From positions 1-22,178 of the IMG/VR virus record IMGVR_UViG_3300046480_000039: a stretch of DNA of 22,178 bases. The stretch is one strand, 5' to 3'. This stretch comes from a virus. Made by a program: the position numbers and the translations under genes. The notes beneath the pieces were generated by a model. That model was given only the letters and a program-made list of their open reading frames with translations, did not search any database and was not told the DNA's origin. Below, piece after piece: positions 1 through 7,693 of the stretch (position 1 is its first letter; each line of letters begins with the position of its first letter).

Positions 1-1190
1 CCCCACCACTTCCCGCCCAGGTCTCCGATCGTGGCGCCTACCGTCTCTCCGGCTGGAACAATTGTCTCCGTAGGAAGCTCGATCGCCTCGAAAGCCACGT
101 TGGCAAACACCGGCGCAACAAAATCAAACTGCAGGTTGTCCCCGTTGAACCGGCAGAGCCAAAGAGGACTGACAGCGGCGCCGGCGTCGACGGCCGCAGT
201 GAGCGACGGCGTGATTGTCAGCACGGCTCCCGCGCGACTGGAGATCTGCCGCGCCTGGATTGTGCCATCAGCTGACCGCAGCGCGAGCCCCCACTCATCG
301 GCCAGGTCGTCCGCAGCGGCCAGGGTGACATGAGTCGCGCCGATCGCCGCCGGCGCCGCGAGCGTCGATTCGATATATGCGCCCGGAGCCCACCAGGTCC
401 CGACGTTGCGCACAGCACGCCAGTGCGCCAGCAGCGCAGTGATATCCGCTCCGATCGCGGTCAAGGTAGCCTTCTGGTGCCGCCGGGCTTCCTGCGTCAC
501 GTAATCCTCGGTCGGAGCGCGACCGTAGCCGATCTGGGCTTTCGCGAGCTGCAGGTCGATGCCGCCGGAGTTGACCTGCGTCGCCCAATTTGGCTCGACC
601 GGCAGGAGGGGCCGCGCTGCCCCGCCGATCGATGGCCCTGCAAGCGTGCTGCTGCTGGCCGGCTTAATCGCGTAGGCGGCCGATCCCGTCTCAATGATTG
701 TGAACTCGCAGGCCGCCGCGGTGCCGGTCAACGCCACCGGATCTGGCAGCTTGTCGAATTTGCCCCAGACCAGGGGGGCGGTCCGACATTCATCCGAAGG
801 TGCGAAACTGTTCGGTGCCGTAGCCGCGGCCAGGATCTGCCAGGCCGACCAGTCGGGCTCGTAGAATACCCGCAAGCCGCCGGCCCAAGGCGATGCTCCA
901 AGGTCGGACAGAAGACAGTCCGCAGGCCAAAATGGAGCCAGGATCGGCTCGTTGTTGTACGCCCGCAGCGCCGCGTTGAAGACCTGCCGATCGGGATCCT
1001 CGAGCGTGAACGCAAAAGTCAGCGCGCAAACGGTCTCGCTCGCCAGGCTGCGCCGGCCCTCACGATTCGAGCGGCCGACGTCGCGATCGGACTTCACCGA
1101 GAATTTGGCCGATGGATTCCGCAGCGCCCAGTCGGCTTCTCCCGTGAGGATCCATACCGCGATGCCGTCAACTGTGGTCGGCAGCATCAT
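1..1190 (-). CDS. Distal tail / baseplate-type protein, 3' end outside window (partial)
   Basis: An open frame starts at the ATG at 1190, 3 bp after the tape measure stop, and stays open through about 396 codons to the window edge, so only the N-terminal part is seen. The reading starts MMLPTTVDGIAVWILTGEADW and contains a stretch ending NNEPILAPFWP near residues 68-78, then alternating beta-like segments rich in Trp, Val and Thr. Its position just after the tape measure is where siphophages encode the distal tail protein or tail-tip adaptor, and the 'replace a stretch with a better profile' style N-terminus fits such proteins. I do not recognise a named family with certainty. The second ATG (1187) is an equally possible start. 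The long plus-strand frame over this region is a shadow. Confidence 0.72.
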   Translation of the reverse strand, partial: MMLPTTVDGIAVWILTGEADWALRNPSAKFSVKSDRDVGRSNREGRRSLASETVCALTFAFTLEDPDRQVFNAALRAYNNEPILAPFWPADCLLSDLGASPWAGGLRVFYEPDWSAWQILAAATAPNSFAPSDECRTAPLVWGKFDKLPDPVALTGTAAACEFTIIETGSAAYAIKPASSSTLAGPSIGGAARPLLPVEPNWATQVNSGGIDLQLAKAQIGYGRAPTEDYVTQEARRHQKATLTAIGADITALLAHWRAVRNVGTWWAPGAYIESTLAAPAAIGATHVTLAAADDLADEWGLALRSADGTIQARQISSRAGAVLTITPSLTAAVDAGAAVSPLWLCRFNGDNLQFDFVAPVFANVAFEAIELPTETIVPAGETVGATIGDLGGKWW

Positions 1191-1193
1191 GGA

Positions 1194-4100
1194 TCAGGCG
1201 ACCTCGCTCGTTCGCCGGCTGACGGCGTCATAGAGCATCTTCTTGCCCCGCCCCGACGCGAAGAAGTCTTCGACCGAAGTCCGCCGGTCATAGATGCCGA
1301 AATGCACTGTGGGGCTTTCTCCTTTTGCCCCGGCAGATTTTTGCCGCGTGCTGGTCGGCCCCGGGTTCAGTGCCGCGTCATGCAGTCCTTGGAGTGTGCC
1401 CAGCCCGATGGACTCGACCGCCGGCGCCGAAAATACGAACTCGCGCGGGTGAACGATGCCGCCATCTTCTCCGGTGTACCCGCCGGCCGAGAAGCCCTTC
1501 CCGATTCCCTTCACCAGGCCCATGCCAACGCCTATCATCGCAGCCATGGCGGCGACCGCCAGGATCGGCCCGACGTAGGGGATTGATGCCATAGCTGACA
1601 TCGCCCCTGCCGCGGCCTGGATGACGTTGGCAATCGACTCCATGATGACGGTGGGGATGCGGATCGCAGCCCCGGCCAGGGTGCTGGCGGTCTTGGCCAC
1701 CTCTCCGGCGATATGCACCGCTGTCCGCAACGCCACCTGCAGGCCGTGGAAGATCGTCTCGCCGAGGTGAATGAGGCGCCGCGCGATAGATGCCATGAGC
1801 GTATGGCCGGTCTTGGCGGTCTCGCCTGCACCGTGCACGGCGACCTCGGTCGTGGTTGCCGCCGCCTGCTCGCCGATGCCCAGCGCGTGGAACAGCCGTC
1901 GCGCGTTATCCATCACCACGTATTCCATGATCCATTTCGCGGCCATATCGGATGCCGCCTTGACAACGGAATCCCTGATCGCGCCGGCCACGGTCCAGAA
2001 CGCCTGGCTCCATGTCTTGGTGCGCATGATCAGCCCGTCGATTGCCGAGCTGATCCCGCCCTGCATCGAACTCAGCACCGAGCCAAGGGACTGCGCAATC
2101 GAAGCTCCGGTGATCGTCCACTGGGTACGGAGATTGGTCAGCACCGATGTCCAGTTCGCCGAGAAATCGTTTGGATCCGGCCCCAGGGCCCCTTCCTGTT
2201 TCGTGATGCCCTTTTGTTCCTTCTCTCCTGAGCCAATCTCCTTGGTCAATACGTCGGCGTGGGGCTGGTTGCCAGCCGCCACGGCCGCGTCGCGCTCGCT
2301 CTTCAGCTTTGCGAGGTAGGCGTCCATGAGGGCATTTTGCTGCCGGAGGTTGGCCAGCTTCAGCGCCCATTTCTCGGCATCCGTCTTCGTGTAGTCGCTC
2401 TCGATGCCATTCAATTCCTCCTGCTTGGCGGTCATCGCGTCCAGCATCGCCTGCTTCTCCCGCGACAGGGCGATATTGTCCTGCGCCAGCTGAAATGCCT
2501 GCTTGTCGTCGGCGATCCTAGCATTGACCGCCGCCGTGATAACCGCCTCGTCCGTCACGCCCTCGTCGCGCAATTGCTTCGTCACCTGCAGGCGTGTCAA
2601 CGTCTCCTTGAGCGCTTCCTCCTCCGCGGTGTGACCGGCGGTGTGGGCCCCAAGGATCTGCGTCTGAAGGGTGAGCTCGGCAATCTTGGCGGCGTGATCG
2701 GCCTGCTTCTTATTCTCCGCGGTCACAGATTTGTTGACGTTCGCGATTTCCGTCTCGACGGCCTCCAACTCAATCGCGAGCTCGAGCGCCTTGGCCTTCG
2801 CCTGGGCAGGATCCAAACCGGCGTTTTTGGGGCCGGCGCCGAAAGCACCAGTCCCCTGCTCACTCAGGATCTTGTTCCGTTGCGCGGAGAGAATATCGAG
2901 CTTCGCCTGGTCGTCTTTGCCCTTCAGGACGGTCTTGTCGTATTCCTTCTGGAGCGTCTCCAGGTCCAGCAGCTTGAATTTGGCATTGTCCGCCTGCTCC
3001 GCAGTCTGCTCCAAAACGGTGCCTTTGATCGGGGTGGCGATCGCCGTCTGTAGGATCTCGATCGATTCGGTCAGTCCTTTAATCTTCGCTTTCGCCGTTG
3101 CCCCGGCGTCTGCAAAGTCCCATGGGAATTGAAATCCGTCATAGGCGTGGTCCAGCTCTTCTTGCGCGATCGCGAGATCGGCCGTCGCTTTTTTCAACTT
3201 CTCCTGGTTGTCGAGCCGGACCTTCGCCTCATCATCCCGGTTGGTGACGCCCAGTTTTGCGTGGATCGCTTCATCGCCGGGTTTTCTGCCAGCTACATAG
3301 GCCGTTTGAGCCGCATCCTGCGCCTGCTGCATGCCTTCCGCGATCGCCATAAGGATGGCGCCGGCGATCGCGCCGACAATCACCAGCGGAAGCGCGGTTG
3401 CGAAGAGAGTCGATAGTCCTTCGGATAAAGGGAGAATGAATTTCAGGGCGAAGTCCTGCCCTGCAGCCGACACACCTGGCCCCGCGGCCCAGGTCCAAAG
3501 CATGGAATTGAGTTTGGTCGCCAAGCCCGCCGCAAGTCCGCCGGCCAGGGCGAGCGAGCCACCGACGGCGAGCGCGGCACCGAGGGGAGCGAGATTGAGT
3601 CCTTTGACGATATCCCCGATTGCGCTCAATGCCGGCAGCACCTTTTCGACCGCCACCATCCACATTTCGGTTAGGCGTGTCTTCATCAGGCTGAGCTTGT
3701 CGGTCACCTCCTTGAATGCCGCGGCATCCTCCTGAGTGCGCTGCGCCAACCGGCCGGCGTCCTCCGCGGCGGCGCTGAGGAGGCCCTTCGACGTGAGCAG
3801 CATCAGCATTTGGCCGCCCTCGCGGCCAAACAGGTCCATGGCGATCGCCGCCCGTTGCGCGGGATCCTGGATCTTCTGGAAACCCTCAGCCAGCTTCGCC
3901 AGCTGCTCGTCGAAATTCAGTCCCTGCAGCGCCTCGGATGAGAGACCCAGGGCAGCGAGCGCCCCCTTGGTCGATTTCCCCATCTCATTTACGCCGCTCA
4001 TCGCCTTCTGGAGCCGGTTGATCATGACGCCCATCATGTCGGCGCCGATGCCGGCGGTCTCGAAAGCCCGCTGCATGATGACGAGGCTCTGAATGCTCTC

Positions 4101-4310
4101 GCCGGTCCGCGCAGAAAGGACCGACATCGCCGTCCCCAGATCGAGAGCGCTGCGCATTCCATCGAGCGCTGAATCGATCGTTGCCGCCGTGCCGGCCAGC
4201 CTGAGGAATGCTCCGCCGAGCTCGCCGGATTTGTCCACGATGGTCTGCATGGACCCGGTCACCGCCTCGGCGCCGGCGACGGACAGCAGGATCTGGATCA
4301 TGTCATTCAT
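1194..4310 (-). CDS. Tail tape measure protein
   Basis: This 1038-residue protein would set tail length and act as the internal tail ruler. It is the longest gene of the window and sits directly after the tail chaperone, the invariant place for a tape measure. The N-terminal 200 residues (MNDMIQILLSVAGAEAV..., then helical segments with LGL and GREGGQ motifs) look like the conserved start of tape measures. Hydrophobic segments rich in Ala, Gly and Leu occur roughly at residues 230-265, 300-325 and 900-930; they fit membrane-active parts used in DNA ejection. Long Lys/Glu/Ala-rich coiled-coil stretches fill the middle. The C-terminus has a Gly-rich GGYTGEDGGIVHPREFVF motif, common in tape measures. 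The ATG at 4310 overlaps the end of the proposed frameshift product by 8 bp. Confidence 0.93.
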   Translation of the reverse strand: MNDMIQILLSVAGAEAVTGSMQTIVDKSGELGGAFLRLAGTAATIDSALDGMRSALDLGTAMSVLSARTGESIQSLVIMQRAFETAGIGADMMGVMINRLQKAMSGVNEMGKSTKGALAALGLSSEALQGLNFDEQLAKLAEGFQKIQDPAQRAAIAMDLFGREGGQMLMLLTSKGLLSAAAEDAGRLAQRTQEDAAAFKEVTDKLSLMKTRLTEMWMVAVEKVLPALSAIGDIVKGLNLAPLGAALAVGGSLALAGGLAAGLATKLNSMLWTWAAGPGVSAAGQDFALKFILPLSEGLSTLFATALPLVIVGAIAGAILMAIAEGMQQAQDAAQTAYVAGRKPGDEAIHAKLGVTNRDDEAKVRLDNQEKLKKATADLAIAQEELDHAYDGFQFPWDFADAGATAKAKIKGLTESIEILQTAIATPIKGTVLEQTAEQADNAKFKLLDLETLQKEYDKTVLKGKDDQAKLDILSAQRNKILSEQGTGAFGAGPKNAGLDPAQAKAKALELAIELEAVETEIANVNKSVTAENKKQADHAAKIAELTLQTQILGAHTAGHTAEEEALKETLTRLQVTKQLRDEGVTDEAVITAAVNARIADDKQAFQLAQDNIALSREKQAMLDAMTAKQEELNGIESDYTKTDAEKWALKLANLRQQNALMDAYLAKLKSERDAAVAAGNQPHADVLTKEIGSGEKEQKGITKQEGALGPDPNDFSANWTSVLTNLRTQWTITGASIAQSLGSVLSSMQGGISSAIDGLIMRTKTWSQAFWTVAGAIRDSVVKAASDMAAKWIMEYVVMDNARRLFHALGIGEQAAATTTEVAVHGAGETAKTGHTLMASIARRLIHLGETIFHGLQVALRTAVHIAGEVAKTASTLAGAAIRIPTVIMESIANVIQAAAGAMSAMASIPYVGPILAVAAMAAMIGVGMGLVKGIGKGFSAGGYTGEDGGIVHPREFVFSAPAVESIGLGTLQGLHDAALNPGPTSTRQKSAGAKGESPTVHFGIYDRRTSVEDFFASGRGKKMLYDAVSRRTSEVA

Positions 4311-4880
4311 CGATTGAGCTTCTTAATAGACCGGCGAGCTTGTTGTAGCTGGATGCGTCTCCGTTCACGCCGGTGTTGATGATTGCCAGCAGGCTCAGAA
4401 GCCGGGCGCTCTCGGTGCGTTCCCATTCGGTCATGACGGCGTCAAGCCGGCGGGGCGTGAAGTCGATGACCCGTTCCCAGTCTCCGCCGCAGATTCCGAG
4501 GCAGCAGGCGCGGGCGACAAGTCGCTCCCAAAGGAGCCAAGCGTCTGCTGGCTGCGCATCACGTTGGCGAACGAGAGAGCGAGCGGAGCGAGCATTGCGG
4601 CGGCGACCGGGTCGCTCTTGGCCCTGGCCACCGCCCGGGTGAAATTTAGCTTGATGGCCTGGCTAGCGAGCGCATCGAAGCTGTCGTCTGAGAGCGTGTC
4701 GATCCATTCGGGGGGCTTGCCGGCACAGAGCGCCACCAGGGCCGGCGTATCCGATGCTCCGAGCTGCTTGATGAAGACATAGAGCTGACGGATTGATAGC
4801 TCTCCGAGATTGATTGTTTCCTTGTGCCCATCGCGGTAGCAAACCTCGATGGGCACGGCGTTGATGAGGATGGTAGACAT
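4303..4880 (-). CDS. Tail assembly chaperone, proposed -1 frameshift long form (GT-like)
   Basis: Translation would begin at 4880, slip back one base at the heptamer A AAT TTC (4647-4641) and continue from 4641 in the -1 frame to the stop at 4303-4305, giving about 80 + 112 residues. The -1 frame opens after a TAG at 4663-4665, only some 16 bp before the heptamer, and then has no stop for 339 bp. Its residues look protein-like (AWLLWERLVARAC, then GGDWERVIDFTPRRLDAVM and a helical C-terminus). The zero-frame tail over the same bases is a low-complexity Ser/Ala/Pro stretch. Tail chaperones of long-tailed phages are well known to use such frameshifts; Mu itself uses a -2 shift. The alternative is a separate 43-residue ORF from the ATG at 4434, which overlaps the short-form stop as ATGA. 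Confidence 0.68.
4431..4880 (-). CDS. Tail assembly chaperone, short form (G-like)
   Basis: This is the zero-frame product of 149 residues. It starts MSTILINAVPIEVCYRDGHKETINLGELSIRQLYVFIKQL, with a beta-rich N-terminus followed by helices, typical of small proteins coded between tail tube and tape measure that chaperone the tape measure. Residues 1-80 would be shared with the frameshift product. The last 40 residues are Ser/Ala/Pro/Gly-rich and look unconstrained, which suggests the other frame is under selection there. There is no Shine-Dalgarno sequence before the ATG; the start is preceded by TGACCCCC. The function comes from position and the frameshift architecture, not from a recognised motif. 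Confidence 0.78.
   Translation of the reverse strand: MSTILINAVPIEVCYRDGHKETINLGELSIRQLYVFIKQLGASDTPALVALCAGKPPEWIDTLSDDSFDALASQAIKLNFTRAVARAKSDPVAAAMLAPLALSFANVMRSQQTLGSFGSDLSPAPAASESAAETGNGSSTSRPAGLTPS
4599..4647 (-). promoter_or_regulatory. Candidate -1 programmed ribosomal frameshift signal
   Basis: On the minus strand, the slippery heptamer A AAT TTC lies in the zero frame at 4647-4641 and fits X XXY YYZ exactly. A 5-nt spacer (4640-4636) follows, then a stem in which GGCGGTGGCC (4635-4626) pairs with GGTCGCCGCC (4608-4599). The stem is 10 bp with two G-U pairs around a 17-nt loop. Heptamer, spacer and stem are in the geometry known for stimulated -1 frameshifting. The -1 frame is blocked by a TAG just upstream and open for over 100 codons downstream. 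Confidence 0.72.
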
Positions 4881-4909
4881 GGGGGTCAGTTATCGCAGGG
4901 GGAGGCGCT

Positions 4910-5398
4910 TCAGGAGCTGTAGACGGCGTCCTTGGTCCACTGGATGTCGCCGGCCTTGCGGGATTCGATCTTGATCGTGGCATCGGAAAAGTTGCCGCCG
5001 CCGTGACCCAGCTTTCCGTCGCGGGTCACGAGGCACGCGAAGTCCGCCTCGCTCTCGAGGGCGACTGTGCCGGTCGGGTCGCTGACGTCAGGCACCCAGA
5101 GGGTGCAGGTCGCCGCCACGGCGCCGATCAGAGCGCCGCCGAAGATCGCCGGAAGGCGTTTCACTTCCTGGAGGTCAAAGGTGAATTGCTCGTAACTCTT
5201 GGTGCGGACGTCGCGGACCTTGCGCAGCACGCCGTCGCGGCCGGGGCGTTCGAGGCTTTTGATTTCCTGTGTGGGATTGTCCTCGAGCTTGGTGGCTTCG
5301 AAGACGAGCGTGGCGCCCCCCGTGATCTTGAGCTGGATGATGCTCAAGCCATTGAAAATGGACAGGGCGGCATTGAAGGGTGAGCTGGGCAGTGACAT
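4910..5398 (-). CDS. Major tail tube protein (probable)
   Basis: This 162-residue protein is beta-rich throughout: segments such as LSIIQLKITGGATLVFEATKLEDN and SYEQFTFDLQEVKRLP alternate with Gly turns. It has a single compact domain with no membrane segment. Size and place (after a tail-terminator-like gene, before the chaperone and tape measure) fit the tube subunit of a non-contractile tail. No neighbour has the length of a sheath protein, so a Myo-type tail is unlikely. The start ATG at 5398 is preceded by a C-rich leader without Shine-Dalgarno; about 36 bp separate it from the previous gene. It is identified by position and fold-like character rather than by a diagnostic motif. Confidence 0.68.
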   Translation of the reverse strand: MSLPSSPFNAALSIFNGLSIIQLKITGGATLVFEATKLEDNPTQEIKSLERPGRDGVLRKVRDVRTKSYEQFTFDLQEVKRLPAIFGGALIGAVAATCTLWVPDVSDPTGTVALESEADFACLVTRDGKLGHGGGNFSDATIKIESRKAGDIQWTKDAVYSS

Positions 5399-5434
5399 GG
5401 TGGGAATGCGCCGGTGGCGCGGTTTGAGTTTGGG

Positions 5435-5887
5435 TTACGAGTTCGTGGTGGAAAAAGCCGGGGCCCATGTGAACTCCGTGACGACAATCAGCACCCGGGC
5501 GAAGGAGCCGTCGGTGTTCTCGCGCAGGTCATGGCGCTTGAAGCTGAAGAGGCTTGACCTGGCCGCGTCCGGATCGGTCGCCGCGCCCTGGATCAGCGGG
5601 ACGATCGTGTCCATGATGGCCACGGTCGTGAGCCCGTTCGGGTCGTCGAGCAGGCCGCGGTGGATCACGATTTCAAATTCCTCTTCGGAGAGGGCGCGCC
5701 CGCGCAGCTGCGGTGTCTTGGCCTGGCCACTGGAGGGCATGACCACGATCGCCATTGATTGAATCGCCAGGGCGTTTTCAACTTCGCTCGCCAGATTGCC
5801 CTTGTCTTCGACCAGCACGGGATAGCCGGCGAGCAATGGCGCGGCGGCGATCAGATCACGCAGACGATTCTGGAGCTTCTGCAGCAT
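5435..5887 (-). CDS. Tail terminator / gp37-like protein
   Basis: The protein has 150 residues and starts MLQKLQNRLRDLIAAAPLLAGYPVLVEDKGN, a helix followed by mixed alpha-beta sequence. A middle part, EEEFEIVIHRGLLDD, leads to a C-terminal strand, FARVLIVVTEFTWAP. This layout is usual for tail terminator or head-tail connector proteins of the Mu gp37 position, which cap the tail tube and join it to the head. The gene follows the gp36-like gene by 2 bp and precedes the tail tube, which supports that role. No catalytic motif is seen. Confidence 0.6.
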   Translation of the reverse strand: MLQKLQNRLRDLIAAAPLLAGYPVLVEDKGNLASEVENALAIQSMAIVVMPSSGQAKTPQLRGRALSEEEFEIVIHRGLLDDPNGLTTVAIMDTIVPLIQGAATDPDAARSSLFSFKRHDLRENTDGSFARVLIVVTEFTWAPAFSTTNS

Positions 5888-5889
5888 GG

Positions 5890-6363
5890 CTAGAAATTGA
5901 ATGTCTCGGGCGCGCCGGGCGTTGTGCCGGCGCCGGGGAATTGCCCAAAGGCCCCGCCGGCGACCGGCCGGGGCTGCGTTGCCGCGGGCGTTGTCGGCGG
6001 GGAGACAAAGAAGCGGCCGGCTGCGACATCCTTCAGGCGCGCGATCGCATCCTCGTAGTCCCGGCGACGCGCGTCGGTGAGCAGCATCGTGGCGGCGCGG
6101 CCGGCGGCCAGGCGCGTGAGCAGGCGCCAGCGGGCGATCGCGAGCGCGGTGGCCTTGAGCTCGGAAGGCAGCGTGCCGTCCTCGCCAACCATTTCACCGG
6201 CGCGGGCCGCAATGTAGCCGCGGACCTCGGCCGTCGTATCGGCGAGCGCGGCCGCCACCGGATCGGCGGAGCCGGTAGCCAGGGCATAACCGGACAAGGC
6301 GGCGCTCTCCTGGGCAAGGAGCGTGGCCGAAAGATCTGCGGAAGTGAGAGTAATCCAGGACAT
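5890..6363 (-). CDS. Mu gp36-like head completion protein (DUF1320-like)
   Basis: A mostly helical protein of 157 residues. It begins MSWITLTSADLSATLLAQE, and helices including AEVRGYIAARAGEMVGEDGTLPSELKATALAIARWRLLTRL match the layout of the DUF1320 family (Mu gp36): a short N-terminal motif, a regular run of helices with a Leu-Pro-x-Glu-Leu turn, and an alanine-rich region with Arg-Arg-x-Asp-Tyr. The C-terminal 35 residues are a Pro/Gly/Thr-rich tail without clear fold. Its role is inferred to be head-to-tail connection. The leader before the ATG reads TTTGACCC, again without Shine-Dalgarno. Confidence 0.75.
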   Translation of the reverse strand: MSWITLTSADLSATLLAQESAALSGYALATGSADPVAAALADTTAEVRGYIAARAGEMVGEDGTLPSELKATALAIARWRLLTRLAAGRAATMLLTDARRRDYEDAIARLKDVAAGRFFVSPPTTPAATQPRPVAGGAFGQFPGAGTTPGAPETFNF

Positions 6364-6366
6364 GGG

Positions 6367-7623
6367 TCAAAGGGCAGGTTGCGTGGAGATGACCTTGTGC
6401 GTGCGCTCGCCGGCGCGGCTCGTGCGCCACCAGTAGAAATACATGAACTCCGAGATGTGCTCTTCGGACTTGAGGAGCGGTCGGAGTTGCTCCGCCCATG
6501 CGGTATCCTCGGTGAAATCGATCGCGGGAAAACGCACCTTCAGCGCGAGCTCGCGGCGGATCGGCGTCACGTGGTACGGAAATCGCCGGTAGGTTTTGAC
6601 GCCGTCGACGTAGATGAAGTCGCGGTTCGTCGCATTGCTGAGCGAGTATCTGCAGTTGGCCTCAAAGACTCCGTCGCAATATCGCTTCGAGAGGTACGTG
6701 ATCGCGTCGACCGACGGATTGCGGAGGATCGCCCCGAGCATTTTGGCGATGTAGTTGGGCGCGACCAGGTCGTCATCGTCGATAAACACCACGAAAGCCC
6801 CGCGCGCCTGGTCGAGCAGCCGGTTGCGCTTCGCTCCGACGCTCTCCTGCCCGTCGTCAGCTGCCAGGAGGAACTCGACGCGTTCGGTCCATTGCGGAGC
6901 CAGGCAGGCCAGCAGCCGATCGAGATAGTTGGTCCGACTGAAGATTGAGCACACGCATACCGAAAGCAGCGTGCCTGTCCTGGCCCATTTCTCTTCGAAG
7001 CGCTTGCGGTTCGCGGCGAGAATGTCGCGGTAATTCGGGCGGCGTTCAAAAGTGGTCAGCTCGGTCTTGTGATCCACCGCGCAGCCTCCGCAGATCCCCA
7101 GCGGCAGGCCCGCGAGGGCGGCGCGGCGGCAATAGTCATTGTCCTCCCAAGTGCCTCCTTCGAAGCGTTCATCCAGGAGGCCGATCGCATCGATCGTCGA
7201 GCGAGGGATGTACACACAGACGAAGACGAGGAAGCCCGGCTCGGTCACGTTGTTGGGCTGGGCGGCCTGCTGGCGCGGATTGCAGCAACGGCCGCGGATC
7301 GTGGCGCTGACGATGCCATAGGTGGCGCTCGCCGCCTGCAGGCGCTCGAAAGCTCTGGTCGTCGCGAGCATCGCATCGTCGTTGAGCAGGATCACATCCT
7401 CCTTGCCGGCGGCGACGATCCCCAGGTTGGCGTTGCGCGCATAGCAGAATGGCTGCGCGCCCTCGATCCACCGGACATTCGAGACCGTGGCGCGATCAGC
7501 TTGGGGAATCCCGTCGGCCACGATGATGATGGCCACGCCTGGCTGATGGCGGCGCACCGCGGCGACGCAGGCGGCGACATTGGCGATCTTCGCCGAGGGG
7601 ATGATGACGGTGTAGGGATTCAC
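6367..7623 (-). CDS. Two-domain GT2 (GT-A fold) glycosyltransferase
   Basis: This 418-residue protein has two successive GT2-type modules. Module one (about 1-210) starts YTVIIPS, carries YARNANLGI at 61-69, an acidic NDD at 81-83 (DxD-like) and WEDNDYCRR near 159-167 (the ED catalytic-base motif). Module two (about 218-418) starts LLSVCVCSIFSR, with ADDG at 255-258, GAKRNRLLDQARG at 263-275, the acidic run DDDD at 282-285 and TEDTAW near 371. Such enzymes move sugars from nucleotide-sugar donors to a protein, glycan or lipid. There is no signal peptide or membrane segment, so it is probably cytoplasmic. The start is a GTG at 7623, because an in-frame TGA lies 7 codons upstream. The gene sits between the capsid gene and gp36, an unusual place for an enzyme. 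The acceptor is unknown; virion protein or host surface glycan are both possible. Confidence 0.85.
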   Translation of the reverse strand: MNPYTVIIPSAKIANVAACVAAVRRHQPGVAIIIVADGIPQADRATVSNVRWIEGAQPFCYARNANLGIVAAGKEDVILLNDDAMLATTRAFERLQAASATYGIVSATIRGRCCNPRQQAAQPNNVTEPGFLVFVCVYIPRSTIDAIGLLDERFEGGTWEDNDYCRRAALAGLPLGICGGCAVDHKTELTTFERRPNYRDILAANRKRFEEKWARTGTLLSVCVCSIFSRTNYLDRLLACLAPQWTERVEFLLAADDGQESVGAKRNRLLDQARGAFVVFIDDDDLVAPNYIAKMLGAILRNPSVDAITYLSKRYCDGVFEANCRYSLSNATNRDFIYVDGVKTYRRFPYHVTPIRRELALKVRFPAIDFTEDTAWAEQLRPLLKSEEHISEFMYFYWWRTSRAGERTHKVISTQPAL

Positions 7624-7650
7624 TGGAGTGCCACAGAATCTTCAAAGAGC

Positions 7651-7667
7651 CCCGCCGCGGCGGCGGG
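7651..7667 (-). terminator. GC-rich hairpin after the capsid gene (weak terminator or mRNA-end hairpin)
   Basis: In the 70-bp gap between the capsid fusion gene and the glycosyltransferase, CCCGCCG and CGGCGGG form a perfect 7-bp stem with a 3-nt loop. On the minus-strand transcript it is followed by GCTCTTTGAAG, a poor U tract, so termination would be partial at best. A hairpin here could limit glycosyltransferase expression relative to capsid, or protect the capsid mRNA 3' end. Confidence 0.4.
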
Positions 7668-7693
7668 TGCTCGAGAAAACTCCGCGTGCTTGC

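Noticed and set aside
330-1586. Long plus-strand frame (418 codons)
   Set aside because: It is antisense to the distal tail and tape measure genes, is Arg-rich and low in fold-like pattern, and spans a gene boundary; typical shadow in GC-rich DNA.
4527-4534. Alternative slip site around CTTTGGG in the chaperone gene
   Set aside because: In the zero frame the codons TTT GGG would re-pair badly after a -1 shift, and no suitable stem follows; A AAT TTC fits much better.
5755-6948. Plus-strand frame of 397 codons
   Set aside because: Antisense to gp36-like and glycosyltransferase genes and crosses their boundary.
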